In this document: piece after piece, positions 33,017-43,769 of the stretch | Layout of the letters: each line of letters begins with the position of its first letter | Numbering within the stretch: the stretch's first letter is position 1 | NCBI GenBank assembly: GCA_947069175.1 | Contig: CAMTDV010000013.1 | Location: 17,437,412-17,501,411, forward strand | Origin: Scalesia atractyloides | Lineage: Eukaryota; Streptophyta; Magnoliopsida; Asterales; Asteraceae | Direction: 5' to 3' | Length of the DNA stretch: 64,000 bases | Translations under genes and position numbers: made by a program | Notes under the pieces: model-generated | Database searches by the model: none | Seen by the model: the letters and a program-made list of their open reading frames with translations, nothing else | Told to the model about the DNA's origin: nothing

Positions 33017-33563
33017 GGTGATGTATCATAAGAAAACTAGTTTAAATAAAAAACCAAAAAACTAACTAAAAAATCCTAAAAAACACACCAATTTTTTTTT
33101 CTTAAAAGTCATTATTTTTAATTTATAAAAAATAAAAAAGTACTACACATGTGCATTAATATGAAAAAACCTAAAACCTCTAACCCATCCCCACCTACCC
33201 CAAAAAACTAAACCCACCCACCCCAAAAATCTAACCCCCCTCCTAAAAAAAATCCTTAAACTAAACCTAAAACGTAGACCCCGTAAAAACCTAACCACCC
33301 CCACCTCCCTAAAAAACCTAATCTTAAACTGAAATCACCCGAATACTAAACCTAAAAGCTAAACTAAACCCAAAATCTGAACCATAAGGCTAAATTGCAT
33401 GTGCAACATATACATATAATGCACATGTGTAGTACTATTTTTTTTGAAAAAAAAGTTTTTTTTTATTTTTAATATATAGCGAATTTTAATAAAAAACTTT
33501 ATGTGTTTTTTTGAAGTTTTGTAGTTTTCTTATTTTTATCTAGTTTTCTCATGATCATCTCCC
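33017..33563. mobile_element. (TA)n-bounded element, family E
   Basis: The left end GGTGATGTATCATAAGAAAA (CTAGTTT) pairs with the right end (CTAGTTTTCTCATGATCATC). A second inverted pair inside (CTACACATGTGCAT / ATGCACATGTGTAG) flanks a C-rich AACCCACC patch. Confidence 0.75.
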
Positions 33564-33569
33564 TATGTA

Positions 33570-33950
33570 TGATGTTTTAGGTTCTTGTAAAAATTTAAGA
33601 CATATGAATTGACATGTAGGCATCATGTTTTGGACTTACACATGATGTTTTGGACTTTTTTGGCAAGAAAAACTCTAAATGTAACAATTTACAACATAAT
33701 ACAATTAATTCTAGGTTTAAAGCTTAAAACACCATTTAGAGAACGTTAAGTAGTGTGTTTTAAGTATTAAGCAGTGTGTTTTAAATTTCATATCTATAAT
33801 ACATTTTATTGTGTTTTAAATTGTTATATTTGGTGTTTTCATGCCAAAACAACCGAAAACATCCTGCATAAGTCCAAAAACGATGCTTACTTGTCAATTC
33901 TTATGTCCTCTTTCTCACGAAAAAGATTTTTTTTTATAGGAACCTTACCC
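33570..33950. mobile_element. (TA)n-bounded element, family F copy 1
   Basis: It is homologous to 35293-35688 (AGTGTGTTTTAAGT, ATTGTGTTTTAAATTGTT, GGTGTTTT). The right end TATAGGAACCTTACCC is intact; the left end lacks the first bases seen in copy 2. Confidence 0.75.
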
Positions 33951-33960
33951 ATATTTATAT

Positions 33961-34313
33961 AGGGTTCGGGTAAAATAAAAACTCCTACAAATTGTGAGAA
34001 CTTAGAGAACGCGGCCTTACAAAAGGTTTTTTCAAAATTTTTTTTTACCAAAAATCCTAAAAAAATAAACTATTAAAAAAATCGTTTTTAATTTACAACA
34101 ACCATAAATGTTGTAAAAAGGTGATGTCATACTTATATCATCACTTTTTACAGGTGTTACAAGGGAACAAAAACACCGCTTCGAATTGTTTTTACAGCCG
34201 GCTTTGAAACATCTTAAACTTGGGGTGTTAAAAAATGGAGTCGAAACTCGCATAGGAATGTCGAGTTCTCTAAGTTCTCACAATTTGTAGGGGTTTTCCC
34301 TTGATTTTAATCC
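33961..34313. mobile_element. (TA)n-bounded element, family B copy 3
   Basis: AGGGTTCGGGTAAAATAAAA at left and AGTTCTCACAATTTGTAGGG at right form long inverted ends; homologous to copies 1 and 2. Confidence 0.8.
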
Positions 34314-34330
34314 TATATATATATACATAT

Positions 34331-34822
34331 AAAATGGTAATCATTTCAGAACACTAATTATTGCGAAAACATAAACAACAACTCTCGATCACTAAATGTT
34401 AGGATTAAAGGTTCATATTTTTAAATTTCATGTTCCTTTACATATGCATAAAAATACATAAATTTTTACCTATATAACCTACATACATGTAGATAATTTA
34501 ACCTACACATAACCTATATATGTGTAGTTTAATATATAGAACTGAAAAATTTTGTTTGAAGTTTTTTACCTATATAACCTACATACATGTAGATAATTTA
34601 ACCTACACATAACCTATATATGTGTAGTTTAATATATATGTGTAGTTTAAGTTATATAGAACTGAAAAATTTTCATATTTTGTTTTGAATTCTAGTGTGA
34701 GAAAATAAATCTTACATATGTACATTTTAATTTACTTTTTAGGTTGTAGGATTGGAAAAATGGGTGAGTTATTTTGTTCTACGTGTTCTCGCAATATTTA
34801 GTGTTCTGCATAAAACCTTTCC
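34331..34822. mobile_element. (TA)n-bounded element, family G, with internal duplication
   Basis: The left end (TCATTTCAGAACACTAATTATTGCG) pairs imperfectly with the right end (CGCAATATTTAGTGTTCTGCATAA). Inside, about 100 bp (TTACCTATATAACCTACATA ... GAACTGAAAAATTTT) occurs twice in a row (about 34467-34680). Confidence 0.75.
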
Positions 34823-34834
34823 ATATATATATAT

Positions 34835-35237
34835 GGTAGGGTTCGTGCAAGAACCACCATTTATAGTGTGAATCACTTGTGAACACAAGCAAAATAAACC
34901 TAAAACAAACAATGAACCTCCCACTTCACCACCACCCAAAAACCAAAACCCCCATCCCCTTAAAACCTAAACCCCCACCTCTCACCCAAACTAAATACTA
35001 AAAGGTAAACTCTAAAGGTAAACCGCAAAACTAAATGCTAAAAAAATTATTATTTATTTATTAAAATTTTTACGTTTAAACAGTGACTTTCTAGTAATAC
35101 TTTTTGTATAATAAAAAAGTTGTGATTTTAATGAAAAAAATCAAAAAAAAAGTTGTGCGTTTTTTAACCTTTATTAAGTTGTTTTGGTTGTCTTCATACT
35201 GGTTCTCGCAATAAATGATGGTTCCTAAATGATCTTC

Positions 35238-35241
<4 letters not shown>
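34835..35241. mobile_element. (TA)n-bounded element, family H copy 2
   Basis: The left end GGTAGGGTTCGTGCAAGAAC and the right end GGTTCTCGCAATAAATGATG... are inverted repeats and match the ends of the element at 7706-8813. TA runs lie on both sides, about 50 bp long on the right. Confidence 0.8.
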
Positions 35242-35292
<51 letters not shown>

Positions 35293-35688
35293 GTCTTAGA
35301 ATCCTGTAAAAAAGACATTTTTTATGAGAAGTATGAGAAGGTATAAGAATTGACATTTGGCATCATATTTTGGATTTGGGTATAATGTTTTGGGTTATTG
35401 GCAAGAAAAACATTAAACATAACAATTTAAACATAGTGCAATGAATTCTAGGCTTAAAACTTAACACCATGCCATAACGTTAAGTAGTGTGTTTTAAGTG
35501 TTAATCAGTATGTTTTAAATTCACACCCATAATACGTTGCATTGTGTTTTAAATTGTTGTGTTTGGTGTTTTTCTTGCTAAAACAACCCAAAACTTCATG
35601 TCTAAGTTCAAAACATGATGTCTACATGTCCATTTCTATATTTTTTCACACTTCTTATGAAAAAGGTTCTTTTTATAGGAACTCACCA
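35293..35688. mobile_element. (TA)n-bounded element, family F copy 2
   Basis: GAATCCTGTAAAAAAGACAT at left and GAAAAAGGTTCTTTTTATAG at right form the inverted ends. TA runs lie on both sides. Confidence 0.75.
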
Positions 35689-35709
35689 TATATATATATA
35701 TATATTAAT

Positions 35710-36189
35710 ATATACATTATAAACTAATATCTAAAAATCAAACCTAATACTTTTAAAAATAACATTTTATAATCAAGTATTTATTCCTCGTCAGTTGATG
35801 TCAAAGAATGAAATTAGTTGGGTACAATTTTTTTCCAATGTAATGAGTATTCATATCCAATTGATTTGTCTACACCTCCTCTTTCCATGCAATTTTCTTC
35901 AAATACACATTATTGTTCATCTTTCTTTCTCTTTCTCTCTCTTAAATATACCAGGATTTTCGTCTTTAGGGTGAAAACAAGAAAGGATAGGGTCTAAAAC
36001 ATGCATGTTAGATCGTAAGAGGTTGTATAAAAAACAAAAAAAAAAGACATGAAACAGTTGGATTTATTTACAGAAAATTAAAATTCTCAAAGTACGTCAA
36101 GTATAGTGTTATACGAGGCTTGTATACCAGGTCCCTATGCGCTGCGTATAGAACTATACGTAGCGTACATCTATCAGATTTGACTTTGA
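35710..36189. other. Spacer
   Basis: No gene. From about 36095 it carries the dyad TGCGCTGCGTATAG/CTATACGTAGCGTA, which recurs near 40160-40550. Confidence 0.4.
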
Positions 36190-36960
36190 TACGATGTTGT
36201 CTAGGCACGTGAATAAAGGTATACGCCAAGTACAAAGTTATACGAGGCTTATAATTATGAATTTGAAACATTATATAGACTTCCATCTGCATACGAATCA
36301 TGGAGAAATATATCATCGTCGCATTCTTCACTTACTCGGTTATTATTTGTCGCACGATTGTGGAGCTAAAATGGCATCGTTTTGGGACGACATTATTTCT
36401 TTCAACAATATTCTAACGTCTCATAGGAAGTGCCTGAAGCCGATCTGGTATCGTTTACTAACTTAACTTTCTTCATGTTGTTTTTAAGATTAATAAATAT
36501 TTTATCATACCATTGTTTTAGGAATGAGGAGTAGGAGGTTGCGTCTAGCGTCCCTAATGATCAAAACAAACCGTTTCCAGACTTGAACGTGGCTCTAACT
36601 CCACCAGCTGATGAACCATATTACCTGACGTATCAAGTGTATCTGAATTATGGATACGGATGTGAATCTTCATACGTACACAAGGTAATCTAGATGGATA
36701 CCGTGCTGATCATACTCATGTTGATGAACCATATTACACGGCACGACAATCGTTTCTGGATTATGAATATGGGTGTGAAGCTTCTTACGTGCAACAAGAT
36801 AATGCGGATAGATACGAAGCATATGGTGGTGAGCCTCCATTCACACCACCGTATTATGGTGATCAACATCCTAACCCGAGTAATCCGTTCGACTGAGGAT
36901 ACGGTGATGAGCCTGTATGATGATTGTCAACCCTATAACCTTGGCAATCCATTTCAAATT
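36190..36960 (+). pseudogene. Possible 5' part of a MULE/FAR1-type gene, degraded
   Basis: Open stretches on the plus strand read HYIDFHLHTNHGEIYHRRIL and KMASFWDDIISFNNILTSHR, then, after a gap near 36470-36530 with an AG-like boundary, PFPDLNVALTPPADEPYY. An acidic Tyr-rich segment follows in which DEPYYLTYQVYLNYGYGCES and DEPYYTARQSFLDYEYGCEA repeat each other. I do not recognise a domain. The link to the FAR1-like segment 600 bp downstream is inferred from position, strand and the intron-like AT-only stretch between. Frame changes and stops show decay. Confidence 0.4.
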
Positions 36961-36974
36961 AAGCAAGTGTCACG

Positions 36975-37512
36975 TTAATATATTTATGATTGTTAGAATT
37001 ATTGATATTAATATTAATATTTGTATTATTATTAAAATTTTAATATTATTATTATTGTAAAAATTAAAATTTATATTATTATTAAAATATTATTAGTATT
37101 ATTATTGTTATTGTTAATATTTGTATTATTACTATTATAATATAATTATTAGTTATATTTGTATTATTCTTAGAATGGTTAGTATTATTATTATTGTTAA
37201 AATTAAAATTTGTATTATTGGTAAATATATTATAATAATAATATTAATATTTGTATTATTGTTAAAATATTATTAATATTAATATTTGTATTATTGTTAT
37301 AATATAATTATTAATACTAATATTTGTATTATTGTTGGATTATTAATATTACTTTTATTGTTAAAAACTAAAATTTGTATATTAATATTATTTTTAATAT
37401 TGAACTTTGTATTATTGTTAGAATTATTTATTATTTATTATTATTATTATTGTTAATATTAATATTTGTATTACTATTAAAATATTATTCATATTAATAT
37501 TGCAACTTTTTT
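36975..37512. repeat. Degenerate ATT/TTATTA microsatellite tract
   Basis: About 540 bp built almost only from ATTATT, TTAATATT and TTTGTATTATT motifs, ending in GCAACTTTTTTAG before the FAR1-like coding segment; it may be an expanded intron. Confidence 0.85.
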
Positions 37513-37520
37513 AGCGTTTC

Positions 37521-37950
37521 ATGTCTCTAATTGATCTCAAAAATTGGATACAAGCAAGAGCAAGGGTGAGTGGTTACGTTATTGTGACCCATCGATCGAA
37601 GAATATTGGTGGTAGTATGGGGATGGCATGGCTTGTGTGCGACCATAGTGGTGAGCACCATAGTAAAACAACAGTTAAGAAAGGTGCAACAAAAAAATGG
37701 TTGCCCATTTTCATAACTCGTGGTGCGGGACGTGACGAATGACACGTGGAAGTAAGTAGTGGAAAACCTGAAACATAACCACGAACCTACGAAGAGTCTG
37801 TTAGGACACGCGTTTGTGCAAAGAATTACTAAATGCGAATACAAGCTGGTAGAGCAGAGCAGCTGACAACTCAAAACATGGAGCCACTTTACATTTTCAA
37901 ACCCTAAGAAAGAAGTTCCTCGACAGCCTCCATGTTCAGAAAGACATGCA
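37521..37950 (+). pseudogene. FAR1/MULE-type DNA-binding domain, broken
   Basis: The plus strand encodes LKNWIQARARVSGYVIVTHR, LVCDHSGEHHSK and GATKKWLPIF, the N-terminal WRKY-GCM1-like zinc-binding fold found in FAR1-related proteins and Mutator-like transposases. The second Cys, usually in a KK.CPF context, is replaced (KKWLPIF). After a stop near 37739 the family sequence resumes in another frame: LKHNHEPTKSLLGHAFVQRI, with the HNH zinc ligands, and KCEYKLVEQ. A further shift gives KKKFLDSLHVQKDMQNI. The catalytic DDE transposase domain that should follow is missing; the frame runs straight into the tandem array. FAR1-derived host gene and MULE transposase cannot be told apart from this part; the setting favours a transposon. 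Confidence 0.75.
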
Positions 37951-38675
37951 AAATATATAATATTCTTATTTTATCGTCGAAGTCGTCCGTAACGAGCGTA
38001 CGTCCGTAACGCGCGTCTAATTCGTAATGAGTCCAAAATATATAATATTCTTATCTTATAGTCAAAGTCGTCTGTAACGAGTGTACGTCCGTAATGCGCA
38101 TCTCCGTAACGAGTACAAAATATATAATATTCTTATTTTGTCATCGAATTCGTCCGTAACAAGCGTATGTCCGTAACGCGCGTCAAATCCTTAAAGAGAC
38201 CAAAATATATAATATTCTTATTTTATAGTCGAAGTCGTCCGTAACGAGCGTATGTCCGTAACAAGCGTCGAATCCGTAACGAGTCCAAAATATAAGATAT
38301 TCTTATTTTATTTCGAAGTCGTCCGTAATGAGCGTACATTTGTAACGTGCATCGAATCCGTAACGAGTTCAAAATATATAATATTTTTATTTTATTGTTG
38401 AAGTCGTCCGCAACGAGCGTAGAAACTGTAACGAGTCCTAAATATATAATATTTTTAGTTTATAGTCGAAGTCGTTCGTAACGAGCGTACGTCCGTATCG
38501 CATGTCGAATCCGTAACGAGTCCTGAATATATAGTTTTTTTAATTTATAGTCAAAGTCGTCCGTAACGCGCGTCGAATTTGTAACGAGTTCAAAATATAT
38601 AATATTCTTATTTTATAGTTGAAGTCGTCTGTAACGAGCGGCGAAACTGTAACAATTCCTAAATATATAATATTA
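37950..38675. repeat. GC-patterned tandem array, about nine units
   Basis: Each unit opens with AAAATATATAATATTCTTAT and continues with GTCGTCCGTAACGAGCGTAC and TCCGTAACGAGTCC. Unit starts at 37950, 38035, 38117, 38202, 38287, 38371, 38439, 38525, 38592 and 38661 give periods of 82-86 bp for most and 67-69 bp for three. The first unit starts within the codons of the FAR1-like domain (KDMQNI). The arms are CpG-rich. Confidence 0.9.
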
Positions 38676-38934
38676 CTTATAATTGTGTGATTATTATTAT
38701 TGACTGGTCTCCTATAGTAGGTATCTTCACAGGCTAATCTCTTCTTCCATCACTGCCCGTCGGAATAGCCGGGAGTGGTGTACGAGTTGGGATCTATTTT
38801 TCCTCTATTGCTTCTTGTACAAGAGGTCGTGCGCTCTCGCACACGAGTTAGCGCAATACTTTACCTCTACGTATCATTGGCAAGAGCGCGAATTATTATA
38901 TGGCGGGGCCTACGTCACTGTGATAGCCCGGCTA

Positions 38935-39417
38935 TCACCTTGAGGTTGACCCGCAGCTACTACCGGCGATACAACCGAAGAGGTTGGGGATGATCGCGTT
39001 ATCCGGGATGAAGATTGTCCGGAAGTTCCCACCCCACGGGAACTGTTTTCGGGGTAAGAACGACCATCCCTTTGTGCCGAGCCCGCAGTCGGCATAGTTC
39101 GACCTGGTATATCCGCCACCCGTGCCGAGGGAGATGCCAGATTCTGAGCCGGATATGGACATTACGGACTTGCCAAAGCCACACGGACCAAGTGGCACCT
39201 CAGTTCCTATGGCACGATGGCCCCGCTCCTGCCCTAGGAGCAACGACGTATTAGCAACTACGACATGATGTTGACACGCTGACGTATGTGATGGAGTGGT
39301 TAGTTTAGGAGGCGCATGAGCGTCGATAGCGTGAGGGGTTACTTCCACGACCCTTCCATCTGCCTCAAGTATGGCATCAACAACAGAAGGAGCAGGAGCA
39401 GAAGTATCCACTGCCAT
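38935..39417 (-). CDS. Hypothetical protein ORF in a GC-rich island
   Basis: A 160-codon ORF on the minus strand starts at an ATG at 39417 (MAVDTSAPAPSVVDAILEAD). It is rich in Ala, Ser, Gly and Pro with no membrane segment or motif that I recognise. A second minus-strand frame (39119-38910) gives a Ser/Gly-rich peptide, so a frame change partway is possible. Base composition over 38690-39420 is markedly GC-richer than everything around it, which suggests captured host sequence or another insertion. It lies between the tandem array and further tandem repeats, in a region that may be one MULE-like element. A chance ORF cannot be excluded. Confidence 0.3.
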   Translation of the reverse strand: MAVDTSAPAPSVVDAILEADGRVVEVTPHAIDAHAPPKLTTPSHTSACQHHVVVANTSLLLGQERGHRAIGTEVPLGPCGFGKSVMSISGSESGISLGTGGGYTRSNYADCGLGTKGWSFLPRKQFPWGGNFRTIFIPDNAIIPNLFGCIAGSSCGSTSR

Positions 39418-39519
39418 AGTATTTTATCTTTCGTTTTGTGTTTTGTATTTAATATTTAGTTATATTTTATCTTTTGTTATATATGTACAAACTTACGATG
39501 TACATTCAGTCGTATTGAA

Positions 39520-40040
39520 ACAATATATCATTTTAATTTAAACGGTATTGTATGGAAACAGTATAAAATATTCGAATCGTACCCTGGTATTTCAAAATAA
39601 TTAACGATATAAAAATTTTAAACTGGTATAATATTTTAATTTAAATGGTATAGTATGGAAACATGGTAGAATATATTCGAACTGTACACAAGTATTCAAA
39701 ATAATTAACATCATAAAAATTTTAAACGGTATAATATTCGAACTGCACCCATACTTGATATAATACATTAATTTAAAAGATATAATATATTCGTCTGGTT
39801 ATTTCAAAATATTTTACGGTATAATATTTTAACGTTATAGTATTCGAACCGCACCCATACTTTGTATAATATTAAACGGTATAGTATTCAAATGGTATAA
39901 TATATTTGAACCGTACACGAGTATTTAAAAATATTTAACAGTATAATATTTTAAACGTTTATAGTATTCGAACCACACCCAGACTTGGTCTAATATTTAA
40001 ATTTAAACGATAATGATATTATATATTCGAACCGTACCGT
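39520..40040. repeat. Degenerate tandem repeats, ACGGTATA(G/A)TATTCGAACC units
   Basis: GGTATAATATT, TATTCGAACCG(C/T)AC and ATTTCAAAATAATTAAC blocks recur about five times with a period near 100 bp. Confidence 0.75.
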
Positions 40041-40042
40041 AG

Positions 40043-40560
40043 TTTTTCAAAAAAAATTTAACGGTAAAAATGGTTATATATTTTAAGCGATTTAATGTTG
40101 GAACCGAGTGAGAATTTATAACACAAAAACACCAAACTCACAAAACATAAATTTGATGGGTTATATAAGCTGCGTATAGCTCTATACGCAGCGTATATGA
40201 AACCTAGTATTATGTGCTAATGATTGCTGGCCAGGCGTTGAGATCCATGCATTCTATACGGTGCGTATAGCTATACGCAACGTATATAAACCCTAAAGTT
40301 TTTCAAAAAAAAATTAACACTATATAAGTTTAATGGTTATATTTTTAAGCGATTTAATGTTGGAACCGGGTGAGAATTTATAACATAAAAACACCAAACT
40401 CACAAAACATAAATCTGATGGATTATATATAGCTCTATACGCTGCGTATATAAAACCTAGTATGATATGCTAATGATTGCTGGCCAGGCGTTGAAATCCA
40501 TGCATCCTATACGCTGTGTATAGCTCTATACGCAACGTATATAAATCCTAAGTGTGCAAA
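40043..40560. repeat. Direct duplication of about 265 bp with GCGTATAG/CTATACGC dyads
   Basis: ATTTAACGG...GCGATTTAATGTTGGAACC ... GATTGCTGGCCAGGCGTTGA ... CTATACGCAACGTATATAAA occurs twice in a row. Each copy holds the near-palindrome GCGTATAGCTCTATACGC. A similar dyad lies at about 36128-36168, on the other side of the FAR1-like gene. Confidence 0.85.
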
Positions 40561-42381
40561 TTAGTAGCAGCAGTATGCCAATAGTTTGAGCTTTCTCAAA
40601 ATAAGATGAAAGATGTTACATCCTATTTTTGTCCATGACATGGTTTTATCTTTCGGAAGCGTATAATTATTTTTTCGCTTGTATAAGAAATTATATTTAC
40701 ACATATATACATATACACAAGGCCCGTTAACCTTTTTAAGGGACTAAACAAACTCTGAAGTTAGGGTCTTTTCACATTCCACTTGTGGATTAAGCGGGTT
40801 CAAATGTAAAATATCATCTTATGAAAGGCGAAATCTCATAACCTTTTTTGGGTCACTTGGAAAATGGACGACTCAAATTGAATGGTAAAAAAGGCAAGTG
40901 TAATGGGTCATTCATGTGTATCATTCGGGAGTGTTTAGATCAATGCTTAATTGCAGGAAATCTTATATCAATGCTTAATTAAAGGTGTGTGACAGAAGTC
41001 ATGTTGTTAATTCTCTATCCCGTGGGTTGGGAGTTAGGGTCATTCATGTAATGAGTCCATGGTAAGACGAAGCTAATGTTTAACAACCATAAATAGGATG
41101 AAATGTTTGGCCCAATATATGAGGACTTTGCATGGTTCGCAAGTGAAGGATTTGGACCACCCCAATGGAGGGATTGTATTCACAAGTTGTGTTTGATAGA
41201 AGTTCGATGGTTGAAGGAAGGTTTTATGAAACCGATCCGGGTGAAAATGGCTGTTGTACATTGATATCAAGTGTTTTTTAAGGATCCATTTAGACAATGG
41301 ACAACCAATTTTAGGGGCTGCTATGGTAGATGAATGGATTAATGTGATAGGTCAAATGTTTAAAGATCTTATCTGCTTGGAAATATGCTTAAAATGTGAT
41401 TGCCTATCTTTCGAGGAAAACGTCAATGATTATATAAATGTGTGTGCGAAAATTTGGTAGCAGTTCTTACACCCTACTGGTCGGGAGTTGGGGTTGCTTT
41501 CTTGATGAGTTCATGAGAAGACGAAACCAGTAACACATGAGTGTAAGTGTGAAATAATGGATGGTACTTGGGGACCTGAGGATGGCACATGGTGCTTGCA
41601 ACACAAGTCCGTGACATAAATCATAAATTGGGTATTGAATGGAAGTGAAATAACTTGATTAATTACGATAACCACTTAATCTATCGGTTTAGTTTGAGAA
41701 TACTTTTTACAAAAAAAAAAAAAATGTTTGAATAGTTTTTTTAATGAAATATAATTGAGCAGTTTTCTTTCAATAACTATTACACGCTCATATACGTGAT
41801 ACACATACACTTACGCACACATTTATATATGATGTTGAGTTTTTTCTTCACGGTTCGATAGATGTCTATATAAACATGAACACATTTTGAGGATTTTATC
41901 CATCATGCACGTTCTTCCATTCCTTACCTTCGTGATTGCGTCCTTTCTGTGCCCTATTTTTCTTGAGCACATGATGCACACATCCACCCTTAAATTATTT
42001 AACGCATATTATTCAAGTTCAATGATATATCACCATAGATGTTTTTATTTATGATAGTGACCATACATTATAGTATCATGACGAAGAAGATTTGATTGAA
42101 AGTTGAAACCAGAGCTGTAAATTTCCACCACTTTATACGTGGTGGGAGCTACTTAAGTCACCATCGCTTTGACTGTTGCACCAACCCTGTTTATAGATTT
42201 CATACACAACTTTAAGACATGGATCCCAGTTTCTTTTTGGAGATAACCTAAAAAAGGATACAAGTCTATTGCCATAAATGTCTGAAAGAGTGCTATGAAG
42301 CCACAAATCAAATGTACGATCGTCTCTTTGGTTCTAATCCATGGATGATGAATGAGCGGATTTAAACAAATTGTATTTGTA
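40561..42381. other. Unassigned spacer
   Basis: Weak similarity between 40985-41075 and 41450-41530 (GGGAGTTGGGGTT / GGGAGTTAGGGTC, then GACGAA) suggests an old duplication. No coding domain recognised. Confidence 0.4.
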
Positions 42382-42384
42382 TAA

Positions 42385-42692
42385 GGCTATGGGGTGTGGA
42401 GGGGCTGGGTTGGAGGCATTGCTTGACACGTGGCGATGGTGAGATCCACAAGGTAATACTCAAAAACTAAGGGTGTGGTGTGGCGTGTCTTAGCTTGGCG
42501 TGGCCAACCATGTGGATTTTTTTGGGTGGCTTAGATCGAATCAGCTAACCAAAGCCAGCCACATCACCACAGCCCCCCGCCCCATCCCAGGCACAATCCC
42601 ATGCCAAAGAGGCAACGCTATGCCCAACGCCAACCCGGGCTGAAGCAGCCGACGTTGAACCCAAACCGCCGCCCCAACCCACACCCACGGTC
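42385..42692. mobile_element. PIF/Harbinger-like (Tourist) MITE
   Basis: TAA at 42382-42384 and 42693-42695 would be the 3-bp target duplication. The left end GGCTATGGGGTGTGG and the reverse complement of the right end GACCGTGGGTGTGGG agree as inverted repeats. 308 bp, non-coding, GC-rich against its surroundings. Confidence 0.6.
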
Positions 42693-42695
42693 TAA

Positions 42696-43769
42696 CTCTA
42701 TAAAAGAGGTGTTTGCAGGCATTATGTGTTTTATTTTTATTATTTTTTTAAAGACAAAAATTACACAATCCTTAAATTACACCAAATTAAACTTAGTTTA
42801 CCTCATACTAAGAATTGAACTTGATCTCCCTCCAAGAGTCACAAAGCCTCAAATTACACTTAGTTTACCTCATAATAGGAAATGAACTCTGACCTCCCTT
42901 CAATAGTCACAAAGCCTCTACCACCTCATGATCGCAATTATTATTATATGATTTATCAATTATTTATCAACTTTGTTTGCTAGTCAATGTCATTTATCTG
43001 GTTTCGATATTAGGATAAACATTAATGTCTAAACGTTATCTTGTAATTTAATTATACCTTTATATATTTATTGAGGTGGATCATGGAGGATGTATATATA
43101 CAAATATACCTGAAATTATCAGTATGTTTGCATTAATATGCGGAACTAGAAAATTTTAATTAGGGTGTCAACATAATTTTTGTTTTACGTTCGCTTGAAC
43201 TACTTTATTGACGACATTTGAGATGGGTAAATTATAAGAAAATAATGAAGTATCCCAAACTATATCGCTGGTAACTTATACAGCATCAATTTGCCAAACT
43301 CTCTTGATTTGAGTTCGAGTTCATATACAAAAGAAGCTCGAGATGATAATGACTCGAATGCGAGTTTACTAGATTTTGGTTCACATTCTTATTCTTGTGA
43401 GTGTACTCTTTAGTCATCACGACTCATTGAAAAAATTAAAGTTCTAACAAAGCATACGTTCTTAACCTTTCAAACTCCTTATTCAAGTTTTGAGTTATCA
43501 AACATAGCTTTGACATGTAGAATTAATTAAACTTCAAACATGAAATGATGTAAAATGGAAGTCGGTAGCGACATAAACATGAGGAGACGTAGATTGTCAA
43601 AAGTTAGTCACATGCACAACCACAGATCTTAGACATCACTCATTTCGTTTCATACGTGTTCATTGTATGAGTATCCAAAACCTGGCCACCCCAAACCTAA
43701 TTTTTCTGATTTCATTTTTACTTATTATTTGGTATTTTGAATGTCATATCATCGTAAATATTAAATATA
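42696..43769. other. Spacer
   Basis: A short duplicated phrase (TTACACTTAGTTTACCTCAT and similar, 42776-42875) is present. No gene seen. Confidence 0.45.

Noticed and set aside
37950..38675. CRISPR array
   Set aside because: Units are whole tandem repeats without unique spacers, and the DNA is plant nuclear in character.
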